The position numbers were made by a program, and so were the translations under genes. Positions 53,919-63,652 of a stretch of DNA of 64,000 bases are shown one piece after another. The notes beneath the pieces are model-generated. The model did no database searches. It was given only the letters and a program-made list of their open reading frames with translations, and was not told the origin of the DNA. The stretch's first letter is position 1, and each line of letters opens with the position of its first letter. The stretch comes from Agmasoma carcini (nom. nud.) (lineage: Eukaryota > Microsporidia > Thelohaniidae), in assembly GCA_029232285.1 (NCBI GenBank), contig JAOXFI010000012.1, positions 41,082 to 105,081 on the forward strand, written 5' to 3'.

Positions 53919-54527
53919 ATGTCAAAAATAATTCTTAAAAAAGAAGTTCTAAATCTTATTGTAGCACATACAAATAAAAACAGATTTATTTCATATAATA
54001 ATGATTTACCATGGAAGAGAAAACTAAAAGGTGATATGAACTTTTTAAAATACATAATGAAGTTAGAAAGAGATATTGTGTTTGTATTTGGAAGAAAAAC
54101 GTTTGAAAGTATGAGAAATCTACCAGAAGGTAAGAAAGTGGTTATTAGTAAAGCACAAGAGACTGATAAGTATCATATTTGTAATGAAAGATGTGAATGT
54201 AGTGATAATGATATTTCAATATTTAATAATTTTGATGATGTTGTATTAAAGTATAAAAATAGAAAAATAATTATTTTGGGAGGATCACAAATTTATAAAA
54301 TGGCATTGAATCATAGTTGTCAAGTATTTTGTACTATTGTTGATGAGACTGGACTAAGTGGAGATAATTCCTTTCCTGATTTGATTGGTTATGAATGTAG
54401 AAATATTAGTGATGAGGTTGAAGAAGTTTTATCAAGTTGTAAAGTAAAGAAGACATGGGAAAGAGAAGATGGATTATTTAAAGAGAATCAAATTTATTAT
54501 AATTTTTATTTATTTACATTAAAATAA
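53919..54527 (+). CDS. DHFR: dihydrofolate reductase
   Basis: A 202-residue enzyme reducing dihydrofolate with NADPH for thymidylate and purine synthesis. Visible motifs: NDLPWKRKLKGDMNFLK (about 28-44, with Trp32 and the catalytic acid as Asp39), FGRKTFESM (about 64-72, NADPH binding) and IIILGGSQIYKMAL (about 120-133). A Cys-rich insert (CNERCEC) near 88-94 is unusual. The length is near the ~190-200 of eukaryotic DHFRs; no thymidylate synthase is fused or adjacent. ATG is preceded by 'ttaaaaaaacc'. Upstream promoter space overlaps a repeat element. Confidence 0.93.
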   Translation: MSKIILKKEVLNLIVAHTNKNRFISYNNDLPWKRKLKGDMNFLKYIMKLERDIVFVFGRKTFESMRNLPEGKKVVISKAQETDKYHICNERCECSDNDISIFNNFDDVVLKYKNRKIIILGGSQIYKMALNHSCQVFCTIVDETGLSGDNSFPDLIGYECRNISDEVEEVLSSCKVKKTWEREDGLFKENQIYYNFYLFTLK

Positions 54528-54599
54528 ATAAATTTAGGTTATGTTCAAATATATTTTGAAGTATATTTAAAGCTTGTATAACATTAATAAGTATTAATT

Positions 54600-54810
54600 T
54601 ATTATTATAAAATATTTCTAGAACAAAGATAAAATATTTCTAGAATAAAGAATTTTCTTAACAAAGATATTTCTAGAACAAAATTGTAATACTTCTAGAA
54701 CAAAAATATTTCTAGAATAAAAATATTTCTAGAATAAAATTGTAATACTTCTAGAACAAAAATATTTCTAAAATTGTAATACTTCTAGAATAAAATTGTA
54801 AATTAAAAAA
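54600..54810. repeat. minisatellite 'aatatttctagaacaaaa'
   Basis: Units of about 18-25 bases containing 'tttctagaacaaa' and 'attgtaatacttctagaa', imperfectly tandem. Flanking parts of the 54528-54924 gap are AT-rich. Confidence 0.85.
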
Positions 54811-54924
54811 AGTGTATAAAAATTGAATACCTCAACATAGAATTATAATGGTAAAACTTTAAAGACATTTAATATATGATATACAACAATTATTAGAATA
54901 TTAAAATTTTTAAAAAAATTTAAC

Positions 54925-56715
54925 ATGGACAGAAATGAATTTTTAGAACAATTAGAAAAATCACATAATAAATTAATTTTAGCATTGGAAAATGATGAAC
55001 CAGTTGTTACTTTGAATGCTACACTTGTTAAGAGTGATTTTATAAGTGGAACAAGAGTTCATACATTTCTTATTCACAACACATCAAGTACTTTAAAACT
55101 AGATACAATGATTGAAGAAAAGGTATTTATTGAAAATAAAGGTGAACATATCAGAGGAACAGTTTTATTTTGTGAGAATATGAATTTAGAAATTAGTTGT
55201 AATTCTAACTTAAAGGTTGGTAAATATAAATTATTAAGAGATTCAAATTTTAATAATAAAATATTATCAGAAAAGTTTAAAGATTTAAAAGAAAGGGATT
55301 TTAATAGTTTAATACATTTAAAATATAAAAATAATGATCACAATAACTGTAATGATCATAAGTGTAATGGTCATAACTGTAATGATCATAAGTGTAATGG
55401 TCATAAGTGTAATGGTCATAACTGTAATGATTATAACTGTAATGATTATAACTGTAATGATGATAATATTGATAATATCAACAATATCAATAATATCAAC
55501 AACACCAATATCAACACTAACACCAGCATCAACGATATCGAATTTATAAATCAAAATTTAAATAATTCACAGAAAAAAGCTGTCAGTTTTATTAAAAAAG
55601 AAATACCTTACAAAATTATAGGCCCTCCTGGCACAGGTAAAACACAAACTATAATTGAAATCATTTTACAATTACTTAAAATCAAAAAATCAATTCTTGT
55701 CGCTGGCCCATCAAACGTATCTATTGATAATATAATAGAAAGATTCTTAAAAACTAAATCTTTAACCTCTTTTTATAGACTTGGAAGCTCTTTCAAAGGC
55801 TTAACACAATACAACCTTCATCAAATGGCTCAAAACTCAGTGGCTTATCTTAAAAAAACACTACCAAATTATCACAAAACAAAATCTAAGCTAAAAAACG
55901 AGTACATCTCAAATAAAAAGAAAAAAAGTCCTTTGGTATTTTCAACTCTATTCTCTTCACTCAAAGAAAATCATATCTTTGATTACTGCATAATTGATGA
56001 AGCTTGTCAAGCCACTGAAATGGAATCTTTCCTATGTCTCACTAAGGCTAAGAACTTTATTCTGGTCGGCGATCCAAATCAATTATGTCCAAACACAGAA
56101 TCTTTATATCAAAATCTTTTATTAACCGAATTTCTACTAAATTTACAATACAGAATGCCTAGCAATTTATTAGAATTCTCTAATACAAATTTTTATGAAA
56201 ATCAAATTTTATCTGCCAATCCTTGTCAATTTTTATTTAATAAAACCAGCAATTTACTGTTTATTGATACCGCATTTTCAGATTCTTATGAAGAATCACT
56301 TAATTCTTCAAAATATAATAAATTTGAAGTACAAATAATCAAAAAAGTGGTTAAATACTTGGAAACTGTGTCACAACAATCCAACATTGGTGTTATAACA
56401 CCATATTCAGCACAGCAGTTCATGCTTAAGCAAGAAATCGATGTCAGAGTTGATACTGTTGATGGTTTTCAAGGGCAGGAAAAGGATTTTATTGTCTTAA
56501 GCTTTGTTAGATCAAATAATAACAATGAAGTGGGTTTTCTTAGTGATTGGAAAAGACTTAATGTAGCAATTACAAGAGCAAAGAAAGGATTAATAATTGT
56601 GGGTGATTCACAGAATTTTAGAAGAAATTCAATTTTATCAAATTTTTTTAAATATTTAGAAAATAATGCTTTAGTAATTGAACCAGAATTAATTGATGAG
56701 ACTTTATTAGTTTAA
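54925..56715 (+). CDS. SF1 (UPF1/SMUBP-2-like) helicase
   Basis: A 596-residue superfamily 1B helicase. Beta-barrel-like N-terminal domain (1-125); a low-complexity insert (about 134-206) of repeated Cys-Asn-Asp-His-Lys/Asn units then Asn/Ile/Thr; motif I GPPGTGKT at 233-240; a SNVSIDNI motif Ia; motif II DEAC at 358-361; motif III VGDPNQL; motif IV LQYRMPSNLLEF; motif V VDGFQGQEKDF; motif VI NVAITRAKKGL. Size and motifs fit the IGHMBP2/SMUBP-2 and Upf1 group; no Upf1 Cys/His-rich domain is seen, so the SMUBP-2 side is favoured. It unwinds RNA or DNA with ATP. The insert reflects a minisatellite inside the gene (55325-55540). Confidence 0.88.
   Translation: MDRNEFLEQLEKSHNKLILALENDEPVVTLNATLVKSDFISGTRVHTFLIHNTSSTLKLDTMIEEKVFIENKGEHIRGTVLFCENMNLEISCNSNLKVGKYKLLRDSNFNNKILSEKFKDLKERDFNSLIHLKYKNNDHNNCNDHKCNGHNCNDHKCNGHKCNGHNCNDYNCNDYNCNDDNIDNINNINNINNTNINTNTSINDIEFINQNLNNSQKKAVSFIKKEIPYKIIGPPGTGKTQTIIEIILQLLKIKKSILVAGPSNVSIDNIIERFLKTKSLTSFYRLGSSFKGLTQYNLHQMAQNSVAYLKKTLPNYHKTKSKLKNEYISNKKKKSPLVFSTLFSSLKENHIFDYCIIDEACQATEMESFLCLTKAKNFILVGDPNQLCPNTESLYQNLLLTEFLLNLQYRMPSNLLEFSNTNFYENQILSANPCQFLFNKTSNLLFIDTAFSDSYEESLNSSKYNKFEVQIIKKVVKYLETVSQQSNIGVITPYSAQQFMLKQEIDVRVDTVDGFQGQEKDFIVLSFVRSNNNNEVGFLSDWKRLNVAITRAKKGLIIVGDSQNFRRNSILSNFFKYLENNALVIEPELIDETLLV
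55325..55540. repeat. in-frame minisatellite inside the helicase gene
   Basis: 15-bp units 'tgtaatgatcataac' and 'tgtaatggtcataag', then 'aatatcaacaat' units, all multiples of three so the frame survives. This writes the CNDHN/CNGHK run. Confidence 0.9.
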
Positions 56716-56990
56716 TAAAAGAATTATAATATATAAAATTATAGGATATTGGATTATAGGATATAAAATTATAATATATAAAATTATATGATATTGAATT
56801 ATAATAGGATAAAGAATTATTTGATAAAATTATATAATAATGATGATAAGTCTTCAATCAACCCTATTACATACACCAACCAGCTTATATCTCTTCCTTG
56901 TCTATCAATAGTTAAATCCTTAACAATACTGCTTTAACTAATTATAGCATCATCTTAATCAATAAATTATCATCAAAATATAATCATAAT
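56716..56990. repeat. AT-rich tandem repeats and element A remnant
   Basis: 56716-56830 is a repeat of 'aaaattataggatat' and 'aattataatatat'. 56865-56910 carries a short piece of the dispersed element ('acaccaaccagcttatatct'). Confidence 0.6.
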
Positions 56991-58331
56991 TTATTTAAGT
57001 TCATTTTTCATAAAATTATAATAAATCATCTTTTCTGAAGTGTTAAAAGGATCAAAAACTGTAATCTCAACATTAGAAACCAATCTTTGAGCAACAATCC
57101 TAACTAAAGGTGAAAAATGATGCAATAAAAGCATTACATCACTTTTAACATCTATTTTTATATCATTAGCTATAAATAGCAGTCCTAAAATAAAATTTGA
57201 ACTAAAAATTGAACAAATCTTAATTAAACCCTTAACTACATCAACATTATCAATACAATTTAAAAATTCTGCTTCATTATCAGTATTTGCTATATTAAAA
57301 GCATTCTTAATAACAAATTTAACAAGATTTACATCTTTTAGCTTAGATAATATTCTTATTGATGGAAAGAGTGTGTTTGGTGAGAAATAACGCTTAACAA
57401 ATGCTAAATTATCAACTTTACCATTAAAAGTCTTGTCTAATCCCCTCATTACCAGCTCAGCAAGCAATATTTCCTGTTGTTTAGGATATTTTTCAAGATA
57501 TGAAACTTTATTATAAAAATCAGAAAATTCTAAATCTAAGTCAAGTGGATCCAAAAACTTAAGAAGAGCATATCTATTGTTAAAAGTATCATTTTTATGA
57601 TAATAATCTTCAATATTAAGCTTGAATTCAGCTTTAAAATCAAGGAATATATTTGACATTGAATTTGTAATCAAATTTTGTTTATCTTCCTTCAGCTTAG
57701 GAACTAAAATTTGTATAAATTCTACAACATAAATATGATTCGTCATAAGCAGCTTGACCAACCTTATAACTGAATTTTTTAGTATATTATTATTTAGTTG
57801 TTTTTCGAACATACTTATAATTCTAGATTTGATATAAACATCATCACTCACCTTATGAATTAATAGTCTGGTAAGATTACGAAGAATTAACAATGTACCA
57901 TCGTTTGTTGTTTTTCTAAGCATGAAAAGAATGCGTTTGTAGTTTTTAGGTGTTGGGTTTCTAGCAATTATTAATGAAGCGGTATTAATTTTATCTCGTT
58001 CTGTTCCGTTATTTAAAAGCTCTATTTCTTGGTCTGTGATAAAGTCTGGATCACTTTTGTTTGATTTGAATTGTTTCTTGTTATGTTTGGACTTGGTTTG
58101 TATGACCTCGTCATCAGAACTAAAACTAGTTTTTTTGTGTGTATTCATGAATTCATCAAATTTTGAATTTACGTCACCAATGGAAAGAACATTGGAAACT
58201 TCAAAGTCTTGTGATTTAATTTGAATATCTTTGGCTGGTAGTGAAACTTTTGGCCTCTTTTTTATTATTTTTGATTTGTTTTCCACTTTTTTAGACTTCC
58301 TACGCATAGGAATGAACTCTTCCTCTGTCAT
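56991..58331 (-). CDS. MAK21: CBF/Mak21 (Noc1)-like ribosome biogenesis protein
   Basis: A 446-residue protein. A basic N-terminus (1-100) rich in Lys/Ser is followed by a helical-repeat body. The CBF/Mak21 domain is suggested by QEILLAELVMRGLDKTFNG (about 292-310, family RLLSALLTGVNRAFPF) and, near 395-415, MLLLHHFSPLVRIVAQRLV (family LLSKHFHPSVxLFAxxLL). Mak21/Noc1 proteins act in the nucleolus in early 60S assembly. The protein is about half the length of yeast Mak21, in keeping with reduced genomes. ATG after 'aaaatttttacca', the local signal. Noc-type assignment is fairly sure, the exact paralogue less so. Confidence 0.65.
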   Translation of the reverse strand: MTEEEFIPMRRKSKKVENKSKIIKKRPKVSLPAKDIQIKSQDFEVSNVLSIGDVNSKFDEFMNTHKKTSFSSDDEVIQTKSKHNKKQFKSNKSDPDFITDQEIELLNNGTERDKINTASLIIARNPTPKNYKRILFMLRKTTNDGTLLILRNLTRLLIHKVSDDVYIKSRIISMFEKQLNNNILKNSVIRLVKLLMTNHIYVVEFIQILVPKLKEDKQNLITNSMSNIFLDFKAEFKLNIEDYYHKNDTFNNRYALLKFLDPLDLDLEFSDFYNKVSYLEKYPKQQEILLAELVMRGLDKTFNGKVDNLAFVKRYFSPNTLFPSIRILSKLKDVNLVKFVIKNAFNIANTDNEAEFLNCIDNVDVVKGLIKICSIFSSNFILGLLFIANDIKIDVKSDVMLLLHHFSPLVRIVAQRLVSNVEITVFDPFNTSEKMIYYNFMKNELK

Positions 58332-58384
58332 TGGTAAAAATTTTAAGAAAAAAAAATTTATAAGAAAATAATATATTAAGTCAT

Positions 58385-58730
58385 AATAGCAGACACATAA
58401 AGGTCATAACAAGTCATAACAAGTCATATCAGGTCATATCAGGTCATATCAAGTCATATCAGATCATATCAAGTCATAACAAGTCATATCAGGTCATATC
58501 AGGTCATAGCAGGTCATAATAGATACATAACCAGACACATATCAGGTCATATCAAGTCATATCAAGTCATATCAAGTCATATCAAGTCATATCAAGTCAT
58601 ATCAAGTCATATCAAGTCATATCAGATCATATCAAGTCATAAAAAGTCATATCAGGTCATAATAGATACATAATCAGACAGATATCAGGTCATAATAGAT
58701 ACATAATCAGACAGATATCAGGTCATAACT
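58385..58730. repeat. minisatellite 'aagtcatatc'
   Basis: 10-bp units 'aagtcatatc', 'aggtcatatc', 'agatcatatc' and a longer unit 'aggtcataatagatacataa'. It runs to the very 3' end of the HscB-like gene. Confidence 0.92.
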
Positions 58731-59106
58731 ATAAATTTCTTTCCTTATTTAAATCTTGTAACCTTTTAAAGTAACCCCACCTCATAATAAATTTTGGATT
58801 TAAATAATTTTTTTTACATTCATCAATTTTTATATTAATTTCATTTTCAAGATTTTCTCCTTTTATAATTTTTTCTTCTAACTCAAGACATTCCAATAAA
58901 AAATTGTTATCAACATTTTGTGATGGACTTGTAAATACTTTAGCTCTTAAAAAATCATCGTTTAATGTTTTATAAGCTTTATTGATTGAAGAATTGGAAT
59001 TTATTTTAGATTTAGAGAAATATGTTGATTTAAGTTTACTTTTATCTATTTTATATGTACATGGTAAGTTAAACATATCAAAATATTGTTTTTTATTTGG
59101 AGTCAT
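58729..59106 (-). CDS. HscB/Jac1-like co-chaperone lacking the HPD motif
   Basis: A 125-residue protein. The N-terminal YFDMFNLPCTYKID (8-21) and INKAYKTLNDDFLRAKVF (41-58) match the J-like domain of HscB/Jac1 (YFxLLGLPxxxxID and INxAYxTLxDPLxRAxYLL). The C-terminal FLLECLELEEKI (69-80) matches the iron-sulfur scaffold-binding domain (FLMExMELxE). Jac1 works with mitosomal Hsp70 to move Fe-S clusters from the scaffold. The segment that should hold the His-Pro-Asp needed to trigger Hsp70 ATPase reads YFSKSKINSNSS and is shortened. The rest is well kept. ATG after 'aaattttcttcc'. Confidence 0.75.
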   Translation of the reverse strand: MTPNKKQYFDMFNLPCTYKIDKSKLKSTYFSKSKINSNSSINKAYKTLNDDFLRAKVFTSPSQNVDNNFLLECLELEEKIIKGENLENEINIKIDECKKNYLNPKFIMRWGYFKRLQDLNKERNL

Positions 59107-59273
59107 GGAAGAAAATTTTTAAATTTTTAAATATAAAAAATATTCATAAATTATGGAATGAACACCAGTAGAATTATTGTTAGTTAGCATAAATTTTGAA
59201 TTTTCGTTGTTAAATATGCAGCTTTTCGGTAATATTTTATGGTTTGTTGAAAACTAAAATGATAAAGTATGGT

Positions 59274-59460
59274 TGTTGTTCTGTTGTCCTGTTGTCCTGT
59301 TGTTCTGTTGTTCTGTTGTCCTGTTGTCCTGTTGTCCTGTTGTCCTGTAGTCCTGTAGTCCTGTAGTCCTGTAGTCCTGTAGTCCTGTAGTCCTGTTGTC
59401 CTGTTGTCCTGTTGTTCTGTTGTTCTGTTGTCCTGTTGTTCTGTTGTTCTGTTGTTCTAA
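59274..59460. repeat. 10-bp minisatellite 'ctgttgtcctgttgtcctgt'
   Basis: Nearly perfect 'gttgtcct' units with 'gttgttct' and 'gtagtcct' variants, in blocks. The blocks suggest recent expansion by slippage or unequal exchange. Confidence 0.93.
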
Positions 59461-61358
59461 TTTCGTATCTATTTGTCTATATTTTATATCAAATTTAAAT
59501 ATAGGTATGAATTGTTTAAAATTGGATTGAAATCCCCTATATTAAGTCAAATCTATATAAGATATTTATTAAAATTCTCATAATATTAAAATATTTATTT
59601 TTATATAAACTAGGGATGTTTGTATAAGTGCAACAATTTATATAAAAGAATGTTTTAATCTTTTCTTTTTATATCTTGTAAGAATGCAATGAAAATATCA
59701 AGTTAGTTAATATATTAAATTATACGTATTTGTAATACTTTTAATATTGTATAAATTTATAGAAAAGTTCAACTATCATTAAAATATAAGTTGAATGCTC
59801 TATATAATATCACTAAATCTAATATAGTATAACTTAACGCTATCTTTATATATTTTACATACTTAACTATCTTAAAAATATACAAATTTTATTTATATTA
59901 AGTCAATAATACCAACTTACTTTTTCATAATCTACAGAATAAACAGGCTATTGTTATTATAATTGTAGTTGAAAATAGAAATTCAGAATAAAGTAAAAAA
60001 CAAAAAATTATAATAAAAACCTTAAGCTGACAGGTTCACCTTTATAAGTCTAGTTATAGTTAACACCTAGTAATGAAATGTAAAAAGCTTACAATCATTA
60101 TTACTCTACAATTATATTATTTATTTATATTGAATCAAAAATTTTATTATTATATTTAGCTTTGCTTGATAATCTGACTTAATTTGACCTAATCTGACCT
60201 AATCTGACTTGATCTGATTTAATCTAACCTAATCTGATTAACTAACATATTATAGGGTTTCTCCATCTATTTTTGAAGATTACAAACCTATGTTTTAACA
60301 TTTCACATCAATCTTAAAATAAATTTTTAAATTTATAATTTTTTTCTTTATTTTCTATCCATTTTAAATATTACATACCTATTTTTAAACATTACAAATC
60401 AGCATTCAATCAATATTTTTTTAGGTAAAATATTCATAATATTTCCTATCAAATTTTTGCAAAAATTTTTCATGTTTTCACTACAATTTAAAATATTTCG
60501 AATCAATGTTTAAATATTACCCACCTTTTTTTAAATATATACTAATTATTGTGCTTCTCTATCTAATTTCAACTTTTCACATTAAAATATAAATATATGT
60601 TTTAATTTAATATGTTCTTTTTAATTATTTCATATTTATTTGATTACTTTTATACCAGATTATAATTAAAAGTATATACGTAGATATGTAATCTTTAAAA
60701 ATAGATAGAGAATTATTATAATTAGTATATATTTAAAAATTAGGTGGGTAATATTTAAACCTTGATTCGAAATATTTAAAATTGTGGTGAAAACATGAAA
60801 AATTTTTGTCAAAATTTTTCAATGTTTAAAGCTTGATGTGAACGATCAAAAAATTTATGATTGAGAGCTGATATGTAATTTTTAAAAATAAGTATGTAAA
60901 ATTAAAAATGGATAGAAAATAAAGAAAAAATTTTACTCGCTTAAAAATTTATTTTAAGATTGATGTGAAATGTTAAAACGTAGGTATGTAATCTTCAAAA
61001 ATAGATGGAGAAACCCTATATTTTTATATGCTATTCTTCAACTATTGATTCCTTTTTTCTTGATGCTCCTTTATCGTATCATAATGATATATCAAAGTCT
61101 TAAAATGAGTATCTCATGACTATTTAATTAATAATAAATCACTTACTCATGTTGTAACATTGATTTAATAGATATGTTATCATTATTAACTATTTAAATC
61201 ATTAATATAAACAAATGTCAATCTTTAAATAAACAAATATTAATCTTTATATAAACAAATATCAATCTTTATAATTTGATATTTATATATAAAATATCAA
61301 CTAACTATAATAATTTATTATTAAATAAAAATCAACAAAAAAATTTTATACCATACCC
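59461..61358. other. gene-free region with a foldback element
   Basis: A small 'aatctgacct' repeat at 60175-60240, then the foldback element at 60251-61020. Elsewhere AT-rich; nothing coding. Confidence 0.6.
60251..61020. mobile_element. 770-bp foldback element with ~325-bp inverted arms
   Basis: Starts TATAGGGTTTCTCC and ends GGAGAAACCCTATA. By eye the inverted match continues well beyond the ends on both arms ('gaagattacaaacctatg', 'tttcacatcaatcttaaaat', 'tttctttattttctatccat', 'tttttcatgttttca', 'aaatattacccacc'), leaving a centre of about 120 bases (60575-60690). No ORF inside. Shares ends with the small hairpins at 3.2 and 15.9 kb. Confidence 0.85.
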
Positions 61359-61982
61359 ATGCTTCATAAAGACTTAATTTTAAATACAACAAAGATAATT
61401 TTATTTATTTTATCTTGTTATGGACTTTATGATCATAACACTCCAATGTTCAGTTATAAAAAGATAATTTACTTTACAAACTTATCTTTAGTCATGACTA
61501 TTCTAGCTTTTATTATAAAATTATCTAAACAAAAGAAAATAACTAACATAACTATATCAGTTGCTATGTGTTTTGAAAATATAACACTCGTGGTCTTTTG
61601 GAGCTTATTTTTTATAAAGAAGGAATTGATTAAAAGTAAAGATTCTGAATGTGGCCTTTTTAAAGAATTATGTACACATTTATTTCCTGTAGTTTTGGTT
61701 TTGTTGGAATTCTTTACTGAAAATATGGTAAGAATTCCTAAGATGGAATTTATTTTATTTATTGTAGCTATTAGTTACTATTCAATGATATTACATTATC
61801 ATAAGATTTATAATAAATATCCTTATGGGTTTATGGCTAAGTCAAATAAGTTGCTTATGATGCCATGGCTTTATAATGAGATAACAGTTTTTATAATGAT
61901 ATTAATAATATGGGGAATAGGAGTTGGTATTTATAATTTATTACATTATATTAAAAGAAAGACAAGCAAAGAAATTAAATAA
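61359..61982 (+). CDS. AIG1/FAR-17a-like membrane hydrolase
   Basis: A 207-residue protein with five to six membrane segments. The block ECGLFKELCTHLFPVVLVLL (about 98-115) resembles the central AIG1/ADTRP motif, and SYYSMILHYHKIYNKYPYGF resembles the following YLxWxxxxxYxTGxWPYPF. In mammals AIG1 and ADTRP are Thr/His hydrolases of fatty-acid esters of hydroxy fatty acids; Thr40 (in YFTNLS) and His107 (in CTHLFP) are candidate catalytic residues here. Family assignment is reasonable; activity in this organism is inference. ATG is preceded by 'tataccataccc', one of the strongest start signals in the window. Confidence 0.7.
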   Translation: MLHKDLILNTTKIILFILSCYGLYDHNTPMFSYKKIIYFTNLSLVMTILAFIIKLSKQKKITNITISVAMCFENITLVVFWSLFFIKKELIKSKDSECGLFKELCTHLFPVVLVLLEFFTENMVRIPKMEFILFIVAISYYSMILHYHKIYNKYPYGFMAKSNKLLMMPWLYNEITVFIMILIIWGIGVGIYNLLHYIKRKTSKEIK

Positions 61983-61989
61983 AAAGATT

Positions 61990-62335
61990 ATATGACATTC
62001 AATTGTATTTTATGGTATATGGTATGGTAGAATATGGTGGTTATGGTATATGATGGTTATGGTAGGTTATGAGTGGATATGGTGATCATGGTAGGTTATG
62101 GTGGTTATGGATGATTATGGTAGAATATGGTTGGATATGGTGATCATGGTTATGTATGGTGGGTGATTATGGGTGGTCATGGTGGTTATGGTGATCATGG
62201 TAGGTTATGGTGGTTATGGATGATTATGGTAGGTTATGGTGGGTCATGGTGGTTATGGATGATATGGTAGGTTATGGTGGGTCATGGTGGTTATGGATGC
62301 TTATGGTGGGTCATGGTAGGTTATGGATGGTTATA
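61990..62335. repeat. minisatellite 'tatggtggttatgg'
   Basis: G/T-rich array of 'ggttatggtggttatggtag' type units with 'gatcatggtaggttatggtg' variants. The remaining ~220 bases to 62555 are AT-rich. Confidence 0.9.
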
Positions 62336-62555
62336 ATCAGATTAGCAGGATTAGTTAGTTATGTGTAAAGTGTTAAAAAGTATCATTTAAAAGCCAATTA
62401 ACATAGTTTTCTGACCAATATCAAACTCTTTTCATAATAAGATATCAATAACCAAAAAAAACAACACTAAACTAATCTTTTTCAAATATTTAATATTTTA
62501 TATTATGATTATAAAATATATAAATTAATTTTAAAATATTTTTTTAAAAAAAGCC

Positions 62556-62939
62556 ATGTTTTTCAAAATTATAAAATGCATGGAAAATATACCTTTACAA
62601 AATAATACGAATCGTTCTGGAGAAATAATAAGAGAAGATGAAACACCAATCAATATAACAGAGCATGAACATATTAAACATGAACTAAGTTTGAATTCTA
62701 ATGAATCTATTTTTGATATTTTAAAAATACTTTTTAATAATTTTTGTAGATCATTGATTGAAGTTAGTCAAGAAATCAATATTTGTTTAGTTTTAATATT
62801 AATTCATGCAATGATTAATAGTATTGCTTATTTTATGATATTTAAAGATATTATAAATGGTGAAATTATGATATTAACTAATGGTATTTTATTTATGATT
62901 TTATTTTCTGCTCATATTTGTATTTTAATTATTCTTTAG
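62556..62939 (+). CDS. small membrane protein with two hydrophobic segments
   Basis: A 127-residue protein, not recognised. A polar, acidic N-terminal half (residues 10-50, ending in NSNESIFDIL) is followed by two hydrophobic segments (about 77-95 and 105-127) at the C-terminus. ATG is preceded by 'aaaaaaagcc', the local signal; a second ATG eight codons on is possible. Membrane-inserted with a cytosolic head is likely. Confidence 0.65.
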   Translation: MFFKIIKCMENIPLQNNTNRSGEIIREDETPINITEHEHIKHELSLNSNESIFDILKILFNNFCRSLIEVSQEINICLVLILIHAMINSIAYFMIFKDIINGEIMILTNGILFMILFSAHICILIIL

Positions 62940-62969
62940 TAAATTTTATTGAAAATTTTTTTTATAAAA

Positions 62970-63360
62970 AATTGTTTATAATGATTGTTAATGATGATAA
63001 TGATTTATAATAATTGATAATGTTCTGATAATGGTCTGATAATGATCTGATAATGTTCTAATAATGATTGATAATGGTCTAATAATGATTGATAATGTTC
63101 TGATAATGATCTAATAATGATTTATAATGATTGATAATGATCTGATAATGATCGATAATGATTGATAATGGTCTGATAATGATATGATAATGGTCTAATA
63201 ATGATCTGATAATGATTGATAATGGTCTGATAATGATATGATAATGATCGATAATGATCGATAATGATCGATAATGATCTGATAATGATCTGATAATGAT
63301 TGATAATGGTCTAATAATGATCTAATAATGATTGATAATGATCTGATAATGATGATAATC
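62970..63360. repeat. minisatellite 'tgataatgatctgataatga'
   Basis: About 10-12-bp units of 'tgataatgat', 'ctgataatggt' and 'cgataatgat'. It spans most of the gap between the small membrane protein and the element remnant. Confidence 0.92.
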
Positions 63361-63419
63361 AACATTATCAATCATTATAACTAAGTCTTTAAACACATAG
63401 TAGTATATTTAAGCTAGGA

Positions 63420-63515
63420 TTACCCCTATTACATACACTAACCAGCTTATATATTCAAAAAAGAGACCTCCTCTGCTATCAATTAATCATTGTTTTACAC
63501 CACCACGTGTAAAAT
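63420..63515 (-). repeat. dispersed element A, short remnant
   Basis: Minus-strand piece 'cattcaaaaaag'-like with 'acatacactaaccagcttat' and 'ctcctctgctatcaatta'. Only the middle of the element remains. Confidence 0.5.
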
Positions 63516-63652
63516 GAACTTTTTTCAAAGCTTTTATATTATAAATTATAAATATTTGTATTTATTATCAGATTACTAAATCATAATCTGTCATTTTAAT
63601 AAGTTTTAAAAGTCAAACCCTTTTTTGTAAAAATTTTAACCCACGTCCCTTA

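Noticed and set aside
53557..53931. 124-codon frame through the DHFR upstream region
   Set aside because: Made of the 'gatatatagacaaacatcct' minisatellite inside the dispersed element; no conserved features.
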